A DNA stretch of 64,000 bases from Delphinus delphis (GCF_949987515.2 NC_082687.1:21250148-21314147), one strand, 5' to 3'. Shown: positions 46,929 through 59,012, counted from the first letter of the stretch. Notes: generated by a model not told the origin, from the sequence alone. A program made the numbers and translations.

Positions 46929-46950
46929 CACTGTTGCCATGACAACAGTG
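46929..46950. promoter_or_regulatory. RFX X-box within an 8-bp inverted repeat
   Basis: GTTGCCATGACAAC (46933-46946) fits the RFX X-box consensus GTTRCCNNNRYAAC. CACTGTTG and CAACAGTG form perfect flanking arms with a 6-nt centre. RFX factors bind such paired half-sites and control ciliary and other genes. The site lies about 250 bp upstream of the TATA-like box at 47187. Motif seen; function inferred. Confidence 0.5.
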
Positions 46951-47186
46951 AAAGACAATCCATGATCCCATGCCCTGGTCACACGTTTCAATACAGCTTA
47001 TCTGTCCAAAGCCACTGAGTCTAATGGAAGAGAGTAATTACCATCTTCCACTCATTGTCAAAATTCCCACCATATAATGCTCTTCAAAATTATTTTATTC
47101 CTCTCACATGGCTGCTTTGCAAAAACTAAAAGAAACCTTAAGTGGGAAGGGGGGTGTGGGTGGGAGAAAGGGGAGGCTGTGACTGG

Positions 47187-47804
47187 TATAAACGTAGCTG
47201 ACTGTGTGTGAACTGTCCCTTTGCAGCGGAAGAAGGCACCAGCCAGCGAGAGGGATACAGAAACAGGTCGAGTTCGTTGGATACCATCTTAAGATGTTTA
47301 AAAATCTGAGTAAGGAAATTAATAAAAATTCCCAATTTCGGCCTATGCTAAAGGCATTTCATTACTACCACTGCAACCCTTACACAGGTATCACGATCCC
47401 CCTACAGTACGTGGCAGTCACGGCAACAATGAACAGCTCACAAGGGTGGAAAGGAGGAAGAAGCAGAGGCCTTCAGTCTGGATCCTTCTTCTTCAGTCGT
47501 TTTTTCCGGTACTCTTCAACCCCTCTCCTTCACACTCCAGTAATAAAAATGAATGTGTGACTGTCCGATTTTTGAATTCAGTACTGCACATTCTCAGTGG
47601 TGGGTACAACAGTGTCTTTAAGAAAAGTCTCATTCTTACAGTATTAAAAAGTGAACTTCGACCAGCAAACACTTTTGTGGAAAAACCTTGTGAAGAAAAG
47701 CACTTACAGGAAAGAGTCGTTAAACTGAAAGACAAAGTCAAAAGTCACATGGACTTGAAAAGCAAACTACGAAGAGCAAAAAATGGACAAAAGGGCAGAG
47801 AAAG
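47187..47804 (+). other. Candidate small spliced gene: TATA-like box and two exon-like segments
   Basis: TATAAA at 47187-47192 follows a G-rich, KLF/Sp1-like stretch (GGGGGGTGTGGGTGGGAG). An open frame from ATG 47204 is intact to a donor-like ACACAG|GTATCA (GT at 47388). A good acceptor (CATTCTTACAG, ending 47641) leads into an open, strongly charged segment (47642-47804, lysine/glutamate-rich, coiled-coil-like; for example VVKLKDKVKSHMDLKSKLRR), ending at GAAAG|GTGATC. The donor leaves one base over and the acceptor supplies two, so the frame is preserved across the join. I recognise no protein family. A decayed gene or chance are real alternatives. If TATAAA is active, transcription would start near 47215, past the ATG at 47204, which weakens the start call. 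Confidence 0.25.
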
Positions 47805-48543
47805 GTGATCCCCAGATGCAGGCGCTCAACTCTTGGTAAGACTGCACCACCCTTCTTTAACTTCAGTCATTTTCATAGAAATAAAATCATGCCCATCAAC
47901 TACTAATTAACTCCAAAAAAAAGTTATAGGAAGCAGTACCTAGCTTCCTGGTTAACAAAAAATACTCCCATTAAGACAAAATAAGCAATTTCAAATGATG
48001 GAACAAATACCAATCCACAAAAGGACGAAAGTAATGTGATGTTTAAGTATAAAAAATTGTTATATTAGTATTGTACACCTGTCAGAATGAGCCTGAAATG
48101 TTTTATTTAGGCTAAATCCTAAAAACCACAGCCATAAAACATTTAACCAGTTGTCAAAACATTATAGTTATGAACTAACATAACCTACACTATGTATTAA
48201 ACATGGCATTATGAAAATTATACAACAAACATGAAAAATCTGACTAGCCAAAGGTCTCCGTGACACAGGCCTTCTTAACTTCCCTTGAGCGTCCTTTGGC
48301 TACGTTGCTGTTCATTAGCAGTCCTCACTGGAGGCCAGAAAAAGATGGTCTGGGAGGAAACTGAGGCTGAGCCTCCTAATGGAAAAATTCAATAGCTTGT
48401 GTAATTTTCCATAGGACACCACAGATACAGATGCCAGCAAACACTGGGGTGTTGACTAAACCTCTAGTCAAAACAGCCAACCCATGACCAGAACATTCCA
48501 ATCAAATCAGCCAACTTAAAACACTTGGATGAAACTTTTTTTC
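47805..48543. other. Unique AT-rich stretch, no gene seen
   Basis: Nothing recognised. Confidence 0.35.
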
Positions 48544-48578
48544 GGGGGGTGGGGAGAGGTTAGGGGGGTGGGGAGGGG
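48544..48578 (+). repeat. G-rich tract with G-quadruplex potential
   Basis: Five G runs of four to six bases separated by 1, 8, 1 and 1 nt. This exceeds the usual G3+N1-7 rule except for the one 8-nt loop, and other run combinations still satisfy it. Confidence 0.8.
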
Positions 48579-51059
48579 ATCAAGCCATTTTATAGAGGGA
48601 CTTTGGGGGAGGGTCTTAGGGCTCGGAGGTCAATGAGATCTGAGTCCTTCTCCCGGCCAGGATCTCCCCAGCTTCACAGTGGCTGAAAGGATGAAACATT
48701 TTTATATAATCGTTTGTGGATTTCACTTAGTCATCCTAGCTTTGTCCCCTCCTCCTTATGGTGGAATTTGAAAAACATCATTTAGATAACAAGAGCCAGA
48801 TAAATATAAAGGTATTGACAGAGTAGAGCCTGTAAACTCAAGTCACCATCAGCAAAGAATTTCCTATCTGTTACCCCCAACTGTGGGCGGAGATCCAACT
48901 TGTAAGAGTCTTCTCTGATGCCTTTTGTAATCCTCGTTTAAAGGACCTTCCCTCCCATACCACCTCATCTGAAGAGCGAAGTCTGAAAACTGGTTCAGAA
49001 ACCTGTTCGTGAGCAAGCCAGTAGCTGCCACCACCGACCCAAAGAGTAGAAGTATTTGTTCTCCCCTTTCCAACCTGTCCATTCCTGTGGTCCCTGCCCT
49101 TGCCCTCCTCAGCGGTCCTCTGTCTTCTTGATCTTGACATTTTTGAAGATTACAGGCCCATTCCTTTACAGAACGCAACGGGTATGTCTGATGGTTCCCC
49201 ATGATTAGATTCAGGTAATTCTTTTTTAGAATAACACAGTGTATCCTCAGTGTATCATACCAAGAAGCACGAGATGTTGGTTTGTCTCTATATTGTCAAT
49301 GTTAACTTGGATCATTTGGTTAAAGTGACATCCCCTAGGTTTCTCTACTATAAAGTTACTCTATTTGTCTTTGTAATTAACAAGCAATTTGTGGGGAGAT
49401 ACTCTGAGACTATGTAAATATCCTGTTCCTCACCAAACTTTCACCTACCAGTCTTACCATACGTGGGCCATTTTGCAACTCCATCCTTCCTTTTATATTT
49501 AGTGGTTGGCCTTCTAAGTAAGGGTTTTACTCTCTCTCTCCCCACTCTACTTATTTACTCAATTCCTGTATCAGTATGGACTTAAGGATTCTTATTTTAC
49601 TCAATTAGTTATAACCCATTGCCGTATTTATTTTGACATTCATTTTCTCCCAATTTGACCAGTGGGAGCCCATCAAGCAGGCTGTTCGACCCTTTTGATT
49701 CTCTGACCATTCCCCACTTCTTTCTGACTCAACAAGATGTTCCAGGTCCATGTTGTACTTTCCCTACCCCAGCCCAGGAAATGGCCTTTTCTCCGAGTCA
49801 TGCTCCATATTTTTAGAGGTACTATGTTGACTTGATGGTTTCTAAGACTATAATGCAAATACATTAAAAGGAGCAATGTAAAAATGAAGGTTAGTCTGTT
49901 CAATATAGCACAGAAACATCTCTGGTCATGGAAATATCGCAGGTCCATCTAGAGATAGTAGGCTCGTGCACCTTTTTCATGTCCTCATTGCCAGCGATAT
50001 CAGAACTGGCTTTGCATCTGGCTCTACACAGCTGGGCTATGAAAGCCATGGGGCAGCTGTAGGTCAGAGAGGAGAAAAGTGAGAACACAGAGATCAGTGC
50101 AGGACAGTGGACACAAGGCACGGCATGTAGTCTGCCCTGGGCAGGGCCAAACTCAGCAAAGATTCTTTGCTGGACCAGTAGCACCTACCCAGGGAGCCTA
50201 CAAGGAGGAGACCCTTCCCTTCTCCCATCAGTACCAAATTAATTATCACATTTCACTTGCTCAGAAAATAGCTTCTGGTTCCATGTTACATACAATTGCT
50301 TAGTAATCTCTTGACTGATTTGTGAGGGGGAAGATACTGTGATCTGTTCTTTTCAGAAAGGAAAAGTAAAGCAGAGAAGCTTCGAAAAAAATCCTCAGGA
50401 GCAAAGAGCAGTTTCAGGTTTTGTGGGGCCTGAAGCTTGCAATATTTAACTCTTTAATAGTGAAATTACTAATATAAAATAAAGCATGCCTGTATGAAAA
50501 TTTCTCCCAGAACTCTGTGAAGGGCTGGGCAAGGGAGGGGACCTGACACTGAAGTTTCATTCACTTCATGGTAAAAATCCACCTCTGCTCAGAAGCCATT
50601 TCAGCTGCTTGCTGTGGACCCTAAGGTCTAGCAGCAGGAGAATAATTCTTCAAGGAGGCTGGTCAGACATCCCTCCTCTGGTCTGAGAGAATCGGAGCCT
50701 CTAGGATCTACTCCAGGAAACGGTACATCTACAACTTGGGCTTCAAACCCCCACCAGTATGTTTCAGCATAAAGTAGGAACGCAACCGGAACTCCCACGA
50801 ACGCATGAGAGCAACCTGTTTGGCAGAGCAGTGGAGAGTCTTGTTGGTTGTCTGTTAGCCAACTTCATCTGTACACAGATGCCAGTCTGTCTCCCCGAGT
50901 GAAGTGACACCGCAGCTAGAACCCCTTGATCAAACTCGGGTGACAAATCCTATCCAAAGTCATAGGTATAGCTTGAAACTGGACCTGGAAGTTCAGGCTA
51001 ACAGGTCTAAGGGATGCTACTCTTGAGGCTGTGGGGAGAACTCACATTCTGGATCTGAC
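48579..51059. other. Unique stretch, no gene seen
   Basis: About 2.5 kb without a nameable repeat. Minus-strand frames at 48864-49202 (112 codons) and 49900-50184 have no recognisable domain. Confidence 0.4.
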
Positions 51060-51540
51060 TTTCATGTTCTGGTATCTACCTTCCCCTCCACTGCACTCAT
51101 CCCATTTCACCTGGCGCTTCATGTTCACCGAGCCTATTACCATTGGCTGAATTCATTCTCACCGCTCCGTGCTATCGATTGTGCTGCTTTCGATGCCTGC
51201 AAAAGCTTTTCCATCTTCTCTGCCTAGAAAAACCCTACTCATCCCCCTTAAGGCCCAGATCAGAGGCCAGCTCCCTGCACAGTCTTGCCTGACATGCTCC
51301 TTACCTACTCCCCTTGACCTACAAAAGTAGATTTAAATCATTCTAACCTTTGTGTTCCTATAATAGTTTTTTTTATAAGTCTATTAGAGCCCTTATCACG
51401 TTATACTGGGGAATGACATGTAAAATTCTTACCAACTACATTAGTACAAGGCCCGTATCCATGTTCTTCTTTGTATTTCCAGCAATCTCTACAGTACCTG
51501 GTACAGTGGGGCTTTAAAACAATGTTTGCTGAATTAAAGA
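51060..51540 (+). repeat. L2 LINE 3' portion
   Basis: AAGGCCCAGATCAGAGGCCA, CAGTCTTGCCTGACATGCTC, AGAGCCCTTATCACGTTATA, TTTCCAGCAATCTCTACAGT and ACAATGTTTGCTGAATTAAA match L2 in order to its 3' end. Confidence 0.8.
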
Positions 51541-51774
51541 CTGTTGCCAAAACTGCAAATGTTCTTTTCTTTTCTAAGCCTTATCTTAATTCAAATAAAA
51601 CTACAATATTATTGGGTTTTAAAATCATGTATCTGTAGTTGTATAGAATTGCAACACAATCAAACTGCTGACATTTTTAGGCACCCCTTTCCCTCGAAAC
51701 CCTCCTTAGTTACCTTTGACAAAGTATCAGTGTATTTCTACTGTATAAGTTCTGTGTATGTGTGTGGCTTTTTC

Positions 51775-51895
51775 CATTTTTTAAACTTTTTATGATCAAA
51801 AATTTCAAACATACAAACACAGAATAATGTAATGAATCCCCACTGTCCAGCTTCAACCCTTGGCCTCTCCTGTTTCATCTATTCCTCATACCCAG
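51775..51895 (+). repeat. Old mammalian repeat, left part (split by an LTR)
   Basis: TTTTTATGATCAAAAATTTC, AACATACAAACACAGAATAA, TGTAATGAATCCCCACTGTC and CAGCTTCAACCCTTGGCCTC belong to a common old repeat (probably L1M-derived; family not certain). It resumes after the LTR at 52256. Confidence 0.7.
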
Positions 51896-52250
51896 TGCTC
51901 TGGTCTGAATGTTTGTGTCTCCCCTCAAAATTCATATTTTGAAATCCTAACCCCGAGAAGTGATGGTATTAGTTGGTGGGACCTTTGGGAGATGCTTACG
52001 TCATGTGGGTGAAGCCCTCGTGAATGGGATCAGTGCCTTATCAAAGAGGGTCCAGAGAGAATCCCTAGCCCTTTCTGCCACGTGAGGGTATAAGAAGAAG
52101 TCTGCAACCCAGAAGAGGACCCTTACTAGACCATGCTGGGACCCCGGTTTCAAACTTCCAGGTTCCAAAACTTTGAGCAGTAAGTTCCTACTGTTTGTAA
52201 GCCACCTAGTCTGTGATAATTTGTTATAGCAGCTCAAACAGACTATGACA
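51896..52250 (+). mobile_element. Solitary MaLR (MLT1-like) LTR inserted in an older repeat
   Basis: 355 bp, TG...CA ends (TGCTCTGGTCTGAATGTTTG to ACAGACTATGACA). It contains AAAATTCATATTTTGAAATC, GGTATTAGTTGGTGGGACCT, TTTGGGAGATGCTTACGTCA and TATAGCAGCTCAAACAGACT. A 5-bp duplication with one mismatch (CCCAG 51891-51895, CCTAG 52251-52255) marks the ends. No internal viral genes remain. Confidence 0.85.
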
Positions 52251-52255
52251 CCTAG

Positions 52256-52470
52256 TTTCCCTTCCATATATATTAAAGCAAATCCCAGTCATCGTATCAT
52301 ATCTGTAAATATTTCAGAATGTACCTTTAAATGTTATTGCCTCTTTTTTCAAAAGCATAGTCATAATACCCTTAACAAGTCTAAAAAGTACTCAATAATA
52401 ATTCCTTAATATCATCAAATATTCAGTTAGTGTTAAAATGTTCAACTGTCTCAATCTTTTACACTAGATT
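52256..52470 (+). repeat. Old mammalian repeat, right part
   Basis: TTAAAGCAAATCCCAGTCAT, ATCTGTAAATATTTCAGAAT, AATAATTCCTTAATATCATC and TATTCAGTTAGTGTTAAAAT continue the element interrupted at 51895. Confidence 0.7.
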
Positions 52471-54650
52471 TTTAACAGGGAAAATACACTGTTACTTCAT
52501 ACAACTCATAAACAAGTTGCCCTGTTTAAATTAAGAAACCCCAGCTTGTATCCTAACATTCTGTAACATTCCACAGGACAAGACTCATGAAGCCTCATTT
52601 CACTGCAATGTACTAATTGAGCTGCTGAATTTTGTTAAACATTTGTCCTATATAGACATGTAAAATAATTTGTTTTCAGTTCATTACATTTCTATCCAAA
52701 GATTTTATTCCACAAAGACTTCCACATGAGTTAGCACTAGTTTTGAGTTATTCATGGCCCACAACAATACATTTTATTTTTAAGTCTTAAAGCGCAAGTT
52801 CTTCCTCTTCCTGAAACTCAAGGGTTCACTCTTAATTAACACAAGTACTTTCAGTCTAAATTTTCACTTTTCAAATAAAACTATGGCCAGAAAAGAAATG
52901 CCCTCAAGAACAATTCAAAGGTAAAGTATGCAAACCTATCAACGATCTCATAATTTTTACTTGGACATGAACATTAATACAAAAATGTTAATACAAAAAT
53001 GTTATAACACAAATCAATGAGCACAAAAGACCAACACCAGGATACATCTGGGAAGCAATCGGTCTCTTCAGGCAGAACCTAGGACTACGGGGATATTCAG
53101 AAGCAAGAGGGAGATTTAAGAACAGTTTCCTAAATTCGTTTCTTGATGACCCCAGACACATAGTATATATTCCTTGATTTGGAATCAGAAACTATGCGTG
53201 AAGAGCACAATGTAAGTGCACTTAATTTATGCAACTGAAATGAAAAACTGAATACAAATAACCAAACATTTATATGCAAAAGTCTTGCCATTAAATGAAT
53301 ACTAAGGCAGAGACTTTGAGAAATTAAGACTCTTTCCTATAATGCAAAAATCACCCTTTTTAAATTTAGGTTTTAATATAGAAGGCTTCCCACCAAAATC
53401 ACAAAGTCACTAGAAATGCAGATATCAATTTAAATATAGAAAAAATGTATTAATTCACACTAACAGATGTTAAAGTGGTATGGACTAATAAAAAGTTAGG
53501 AATTACTTCAAAATAGATACAATGTTATATAGACTACGAATATGTGCTAAATACCTGTCCTTTAAGATCCTCCCTTTGGTGATTTTATTTGTAATTACTG
53601 CTTCCCCTGTTTAAAAAAGTAGACAATTCTAAATAAAAGCAGTTTGTTTTATTTAATGGGTTAAATATCCTCCCCAATTTTTGTTTTATTTACTCAGTTA
53701 ACTTGTTTACTGATACCCTTTTATATATGGTAAAAAGCCATATTACAATTACCACACGTTCTGAACATCCGGGTTCAACTTAATCAAGTCATACTGTATT
53801 CCTATATTCTTAATGTTTACTTTTTTTCATGTGTTCCAAACAACCCCATCCTATATCCAGGGTCCCCAGAGAATGGGCCCTTTTGTACTTTAAGATTCAG
53901 GGAGCTCCTTACCCATCGCTGGCCCGTAAGTGTTCCTAGGGAAGACACTTACACACAGAACATTGCACTGGAGTGTTCAAGGCTATTGCCGGGCTTGGAA
54001 GTCAAGAGGGTGTCTATTCTACTTCAGTACAAGGACGGAGAGGCTGACAAAGAAACAAAACACAAGTCACGTGGAGCCAGCTGCCTTTTGGATGCCTTGA
54101 AGGATTCAATTCCTTCAGAAAGTCACTGAGAAACTGCCACTCTCACCGCGGGCGCCAAACCCCTGCTTCCAAAGTTGTTATTCCCTTGCATCCACCACGG
54201 CTAGGCCACTTCCAGACCCACCGTGAGAGCTGGTTAATACCCTACAGGGCAGGAAGGGAATCATGCTTTAGTCAACTGAAAGTGCAGCAGATTTTCAGGA
54301 AGCTCAACACAGACAACCAAATTGAATCAGTAACACTTATCTTGTAAAGCAGTGTCATGGGATTGTTATTGATGACAAAGGATTAGCACTTTGGATTTAC
54401 ATCTCCCCTGGTAGATGAGACTTTTAAAAAGCATGGGGCACTTCACCCACAGATACAGAGCCCAGCTCCTGAGGCCACCTCTGCAGTGTCAGTGCTCAGA
54501 CTGCAATCGCTAAAACCGAGGCACGTCAACTCGTGCTGGAATCTCTCTACTCACAAAATAGGCCTAGCGCCTGCTGGGACTGTCTTTCCTCTTCCTCAGC
54601 AGAACAAAATAGTTCTACTTTTTATTCTCAAAATGCAGGCTTACTTTCTC
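52471..54650. other. Unique AT-rich stretch, no gene seen
   Basis: About 2.2 kb. A minor 15-bp direct repeat (TTAATACAAAAATGT type) lies at 52974-53003. No coding signal recognised; CpG words near 54145-54160 are isolated. Confidence 0.4.
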
Positions 54651-54819
54651 TTTTTTTTTGTTTAACTTATAGTTGATTTACAGATTTACAATGCCAGTGA
54701 TTCAGCAAAGTGCTTCAGTCATACATACGTATGTTCTTTTTCATATTTTTTCCATTATGGTTTATTACAGGATATTGAATATAGTTCCCTGTGCTATACA
54801 ATAGGACCTTGTTGTTGTC
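54651..54819 (-). mobile_element. LINE-1 3' end, inverted
   Basis: Poly-T then TTTAACTTATAGTTGATTTA, CAGTGATTCAGCAAAGTGCT, CATTATGGTTTATTACAGGA, TATTGAATATAGTTCCCTGT and CAATAGGACCTTGTTGTTGT: inverted cetartiodactyl L1 3' UTR, 5'-truncated. No clear TSD. Confidence 0.92.
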
Positions 54820-55824
54820 TCCTCTTTTATCTTTAGTGTGATTTGTGGTGATTTTTAGGGTCCTAATACAAATAAAATCCTAATTATAGGGAAGGCCATT
54901 ATCTTATAACCTTTTTTACTATAATCCCAAGGTAAATGTTTGGGGCTCCTAATTATACTGATCCAAATATTTCCCTCATGTTTTCTTAAACACTCGTTAT
55001 TGTCTCTCAAATAAGACTTTTAAAAGGTGTTTCCAATAAAGGGAACCTCTATAATTACACTTTTAGGGCTGCTGACCACATAAAAATCCAATCTCAAAAA
55101 ATAAAGTTAAATTTGAATGCAACTTTATGTTTTTAATCATATGCTAAATGTAAAATTTTAAAAGTATGATTTATAGAATACTCATTTCCTTAAGAAAATT
55201 TCAAATGATCCATCAGTGACAAAGCAAGGTACTGCAAATCAGAAATCCTTTGAAAGATATAAAGTTTTTTTTTTAATTCATGAAACACGTTAAAATAATA
55301 AGTAGAGAACAGAGAAATTGATCTAATCTGATGCCACCTTCTCAGGTTTCATTAAAATACAAATTAAAAGTTTCTAAATAACAGCTATATTCTTAATAAA
55401 ATTACAAAAGCCTGAGATTATCCAAGGAGCAAAACATGTTCTCTAAGTATGTCAGACAATGGGAGAGGTCCACAGTTCAGATTAAAGGGATCATTTGATC
55501 TGGTAACTCTCTGAGCATTTTGTGTGTACATGTTTTTAAGGCTTCTCTGAGATAAACACACAAATATATATGTATATGCAAATATACAAAAGAAGTCAAA
55601 CCCTAAACGAACACACTAAATTCATTTTTTTATAATGATCTAAAATAAGAATCATGACATCCACAGCAGGCATTTCTTCAGAGTCTATAGCTAGACATTT
55701 GCCACAAAAGATTTTCTGTCTGACACCATCTACAACCCATAAGGCAAAATAAATATGGGTTTTTCCTGTGGGAAAAAAAAAAAGAAGAAAAAAAACTGTG
55801 TTCAGTCTTTTAAAAAATAATAGT
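54820..55824. other. Unique AT-rich stretch, no gene seen
   Basis: Nothing recognised; an A-rich run near 55771-55795. Confidence 0.35.
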
Positions 55825-56050
55825 CATGAGCACGGACTCTAGAAGCAGCCTGCCTGAGTTCAAACCACAGCTCTACCCTTACCAGTTGCCTGACCTTGGT
55901 CAAGTCTCTTAGCCTCTTTGTGCCTCAGCTTCTTCACATGTAAATACCCATACTTCATTGGTTGCTCTGAAGACTAAATGAACTAGTAAGTGTAAAATCT
56001 TAGCACAGTGTCTGGTATGTAGTAAGTACCATACAAGTATTATTAGTTAG
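55825..56050 (-). repeat. MIR SINE, inverted, near full length
   Basis: GAGCACGGACTCTAGAAGCA, CCTGCCTGAGTTCAAACCAC, TGACCTTGGTCAAGTCTCTT, GTGCCTCAGCTTCTTCACAT and AGCACAGTGTCTGGTATGTA. An AT-rich microsatellite-like tract (56051-56110) follows. Confidence 0.92.
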
Positions 56051-56110
56051 TAAAAAAAAATAATTATATATATATAAATACAAATATACATATAAATATA
56101 CAAAATATAT

Positions 56111-56281
56111 TTTCGTGTAAGGATCTGGTAGTAGAACCATAACCTTAACCTTCACTATCTTTGTAGGGCTTCTATACTCCAGTGTGAAAAAATATGAGTT
56201 CCGAACAAGACAGACGTACATAATGTTGAAAATATTTTGGACAGCCCTAATTTGTTCCTCTGGTCAATGTTTATATCGCAG
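56111..56281. other. Flank preceding the exon-like block
   Basis: No repeat recognised. It ends in the pyrimidine-containing stretch TTTGTTCCTCTGGTCAATG and TTATATCGCAG. Confidence 0.3.
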
Positions 56282-56383
56282 CCCCCTGGAACTGAACAAG
56301 CTGTAGCAGCGGAAGAGAGCAGAACACTCACTCCAACTGCAAAAATAACATACACAAGAGCCGCTTCGGATCAACTGATCCAG
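56282..56383 (+). other. Candidate protein-coding exon, product unknown
   Basis: 102 nt (34 codons, phase 0 to 0), bounded by an acceptor-like TATATCGCAG and a donor-like TGATCCAG|GTGGAT. It is open in the + frame with an Ala/Glu/Thr-rich peptide containing TEQAVAAEESRTLTPTAKIT followed by a YTRAASDQLIQ-type end. The frame itself extends from 56237 to 56491. The donor matches the consensus only moderately. I recognise no family and see no partner exons. Composition is more protein-like than other frames here, but chance remains likely. Confidence 0.22.
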
Positions 56384-57952
56384 GTGGATTCGATTCTATC
56401 CCTCCCGCCAAAGCCTCTGACCGCACAGGGGAGGGGCACAGGGGCCTACGTTCTAAATGCAGTCATCCAAGCCAACCAAATTATTTTTTGACAAGGGATT
56501 TGGAAATGAGCGTCGGCTTGTTCGCTAGAGGAATGGCAGCTAGAAGCAGCTTCTGTTCAAGGCAGCTTCCATAGACATTCTGAAGTCGAAGTCTATATGA
56601 CAGCATTTCCCACAGAATTCAAGGCAAAAGTTCAGGGTGGTATAAGAGGGCTTTCAGAATTCACCCTGAGAAAGTCGAAGTCAAGGTCTTGTCCTCAGCT
56701 CCAAGCTCATGTGATAGGAAAACCTACTCAGTTTTTCACTACATAACCCATTCTAAAACCATTGGGAAAGATGTTACTGTAAAATGAACGATTTTTAACA
56801 GATATGCTTGAAATGAAATTGTAAACATTTGTCTACTCATTTCAGACGACATGAAAAGACCTACCTTCAGCCATTAAAGTCTTATCATCTATAGAAATCA
56901 ATTTAATTCAACTAATTCAACGGACACCCTTTTCTCACCTTCCTCACACCTCACAATCCACACCTGGGTATGAACTGGCAGTTCATTTAGGGCATGGCCA
57001 TTACAGACTTCCTCAATACTTTCCCCTAAACGGACTCTGGGACACACAGTATTTATGCATTTCAAGACAGGCACCCTTCTGTGGTCAAACATCTCTAAAC
57101 CTCACCATTTAGTCCACTGCTATTAGCTCTTCCAGAGAAGCAAATTAATAATTACTGTGGACTGGAGAAAAAGACTTCCAATGACAATCCAGTTTGTCTC
57201 CTAAGGTTAAAAGCTAACCAAAGTGTGACGCCTGCCCTGAGAATCTAAGTGCCTCTCCTAATGAGTAAGCAGCAGGTGGAAATTACAGGTTACTACCGAT
57301 ACGTTATACAGAAAGCAGCACATTTCAAGCTAGATGATGTCTTATAAAACTAGTTATTAACCAAAGAGTAATTAATGAAACCTTTGACTAAACTGATATT
57401 CTTGTTTCTCTCTTTCCTTATTGATAACATGGAACTGTGTGAATGTCTAATGTAGATTAATATTTTAAATGTATCTAATCCTTAGGCCTCATGCTTCCAC
57501 ATTAATCTTTTGCATTTTGTTGCATATAATCCTTTTCCCACAGTTCTAATTTTAGATATAGTTAGTCCACTCGAATTAATCTTTTCCCATATAAAGACTG
57601 GTCACAGCTAAGATCTAATAGTTTCTCCTTAATCTTTTTTTTTCCCCCTCATGGAGAAACATATGGATTATGTTATTAACTCTTCCTTTTACTCTTTTTA
57701 TTTTGAAATTACCAGCCAACACGTAGGGAAAGGGTGTCCTTCACCTCTTGTTCCCAGAGCTAAAGAATCACAGTAACATCCAGTTTGCAACTCAACAGCA
57801 TCCTTAGGAATGGGTTACATCGTGGTGATCTTTATTATTTTTTTTAAAACAGGGTGGTTTCAGGGAAAATGTATACTTCCAATATCAAAGCAAATCTTTC
57901 AGGCTAAAAACTCTGAATCTAGACTAAGGGACAGACTTAACGTTAAGCTTTT
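56384..57952. other. Unique stretch, no gene seen
   Basis: The region to about 56700 is somewhat less AT-rich. Nothing else recognised. Confidence 0.35.
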
Positions 57953-58303
57953 TTTTCAAGCTTATTTTTCTTTTTTAAAATTAATTAATTAATTTTGGCT
58001 GCACTGGGTCTTTGTTGCAGCACGCGGGCTTGCTCTAGTTGCGGTGAGAGGGGGCTACTCCTGGTTGCGGTGGATGGGCTTCTCATTGCAGTGGCTTCTC
58101 TTGTTGCAGGGCACAGGCTTCAGTAGTTGTGGCACGTGGGCTCAGTAGTTGTGGCTCGCGGGCTCTAGAATGCAGGCTCAGTAGTTGTGGCACACGGGTT
58201 TAGTTGCTCCGCGGCATATGGGATCTTCCCGGACCAGGGCTCGAACCCACGTCCCCTGCATTGGCAGGCGGATTCTTAACCACTGCACCACCTGGGAAGT
58301 CTC
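57953..58303 (-). mobile_element. CHR SINE, long form, inverted
   Basis: T-rich/AATT tail, GGCTGCACTGGGTCTTTGTT, then repeated CAGTAGTTGTGGC units, GGCATATGGGATCTTCCCGG, AGGGCTCGAACCCACGTCCC and CCACTGCACCACCTGGGAAG. TAAGCTTTT at 57944-57952 and 58304-58312 is the TSD. CAGTAGTTGTGGC-type units occur three times, an internal expansion. Confidence 0.95.
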
Positions 58304-58312
58304 TAAGCTTTT

Positions 58313-59012
58313 AAAATAGTTTGCATTTTTCTAAGCTTGCAGAAGAGCTATTTTACGGAAAATTCTGCCACTGGATATGCTGTAGATAGAAACGTCAAAA
58401 GGCAAAGTCATTTTCACTTGGGTGCATAAACTGTGATGATCTCAGACTCAATTTCTTGGCTTCTTAAAGCTTTCGTTTGTTTTATTTTGCACGGTGGTCT
58501 CCGAAGCTAAGAAAGTTGTCTGTCTCTAGTTGTGTCAAATAGGCTCAAGTATTAATGTCTCAGTGGGACTTACCAGAGCCCAGGTACAATTTAAAATGTT
58601 AAAGACTCCTTACGTTTACATAAATAATCCGACCTTTAAAGCCTTAGAAACCTGACTCGGCCACTTTACAACATAACATGTCTTTCCCTTGATTCTAGTG
58701 GTAAGTTCCAATGTTCTTCTGAAATCAATCAGAAATATTCTTCAGCTGCTGATCATGACTAGTTTACCACTTCTAAAAGGAAAAAGCGGTGACAGGCTAT
58801 GTAGACTCTGGAGGTGAAGGGAAAGCCTCTATTTTTATGTATTAGCCACTGCTTTACTTATGTTGATAGAGACTCAATACGGCAAAGCAAAAAGTAGAGT
58901 TTTCCAGATAGACTTTATGTAATGAATTGACTTTGTTTCCTCAAAGTGGCATCTAGACAAGTTTTATAAAACAAAACAAAATTTAGAAAATATACTAGAG
59001 GTATCTGTACTT
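58313..59012. other. Unique stretch, no gene seen
   Basis: Nothing recognised. Confidence 0.35.
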
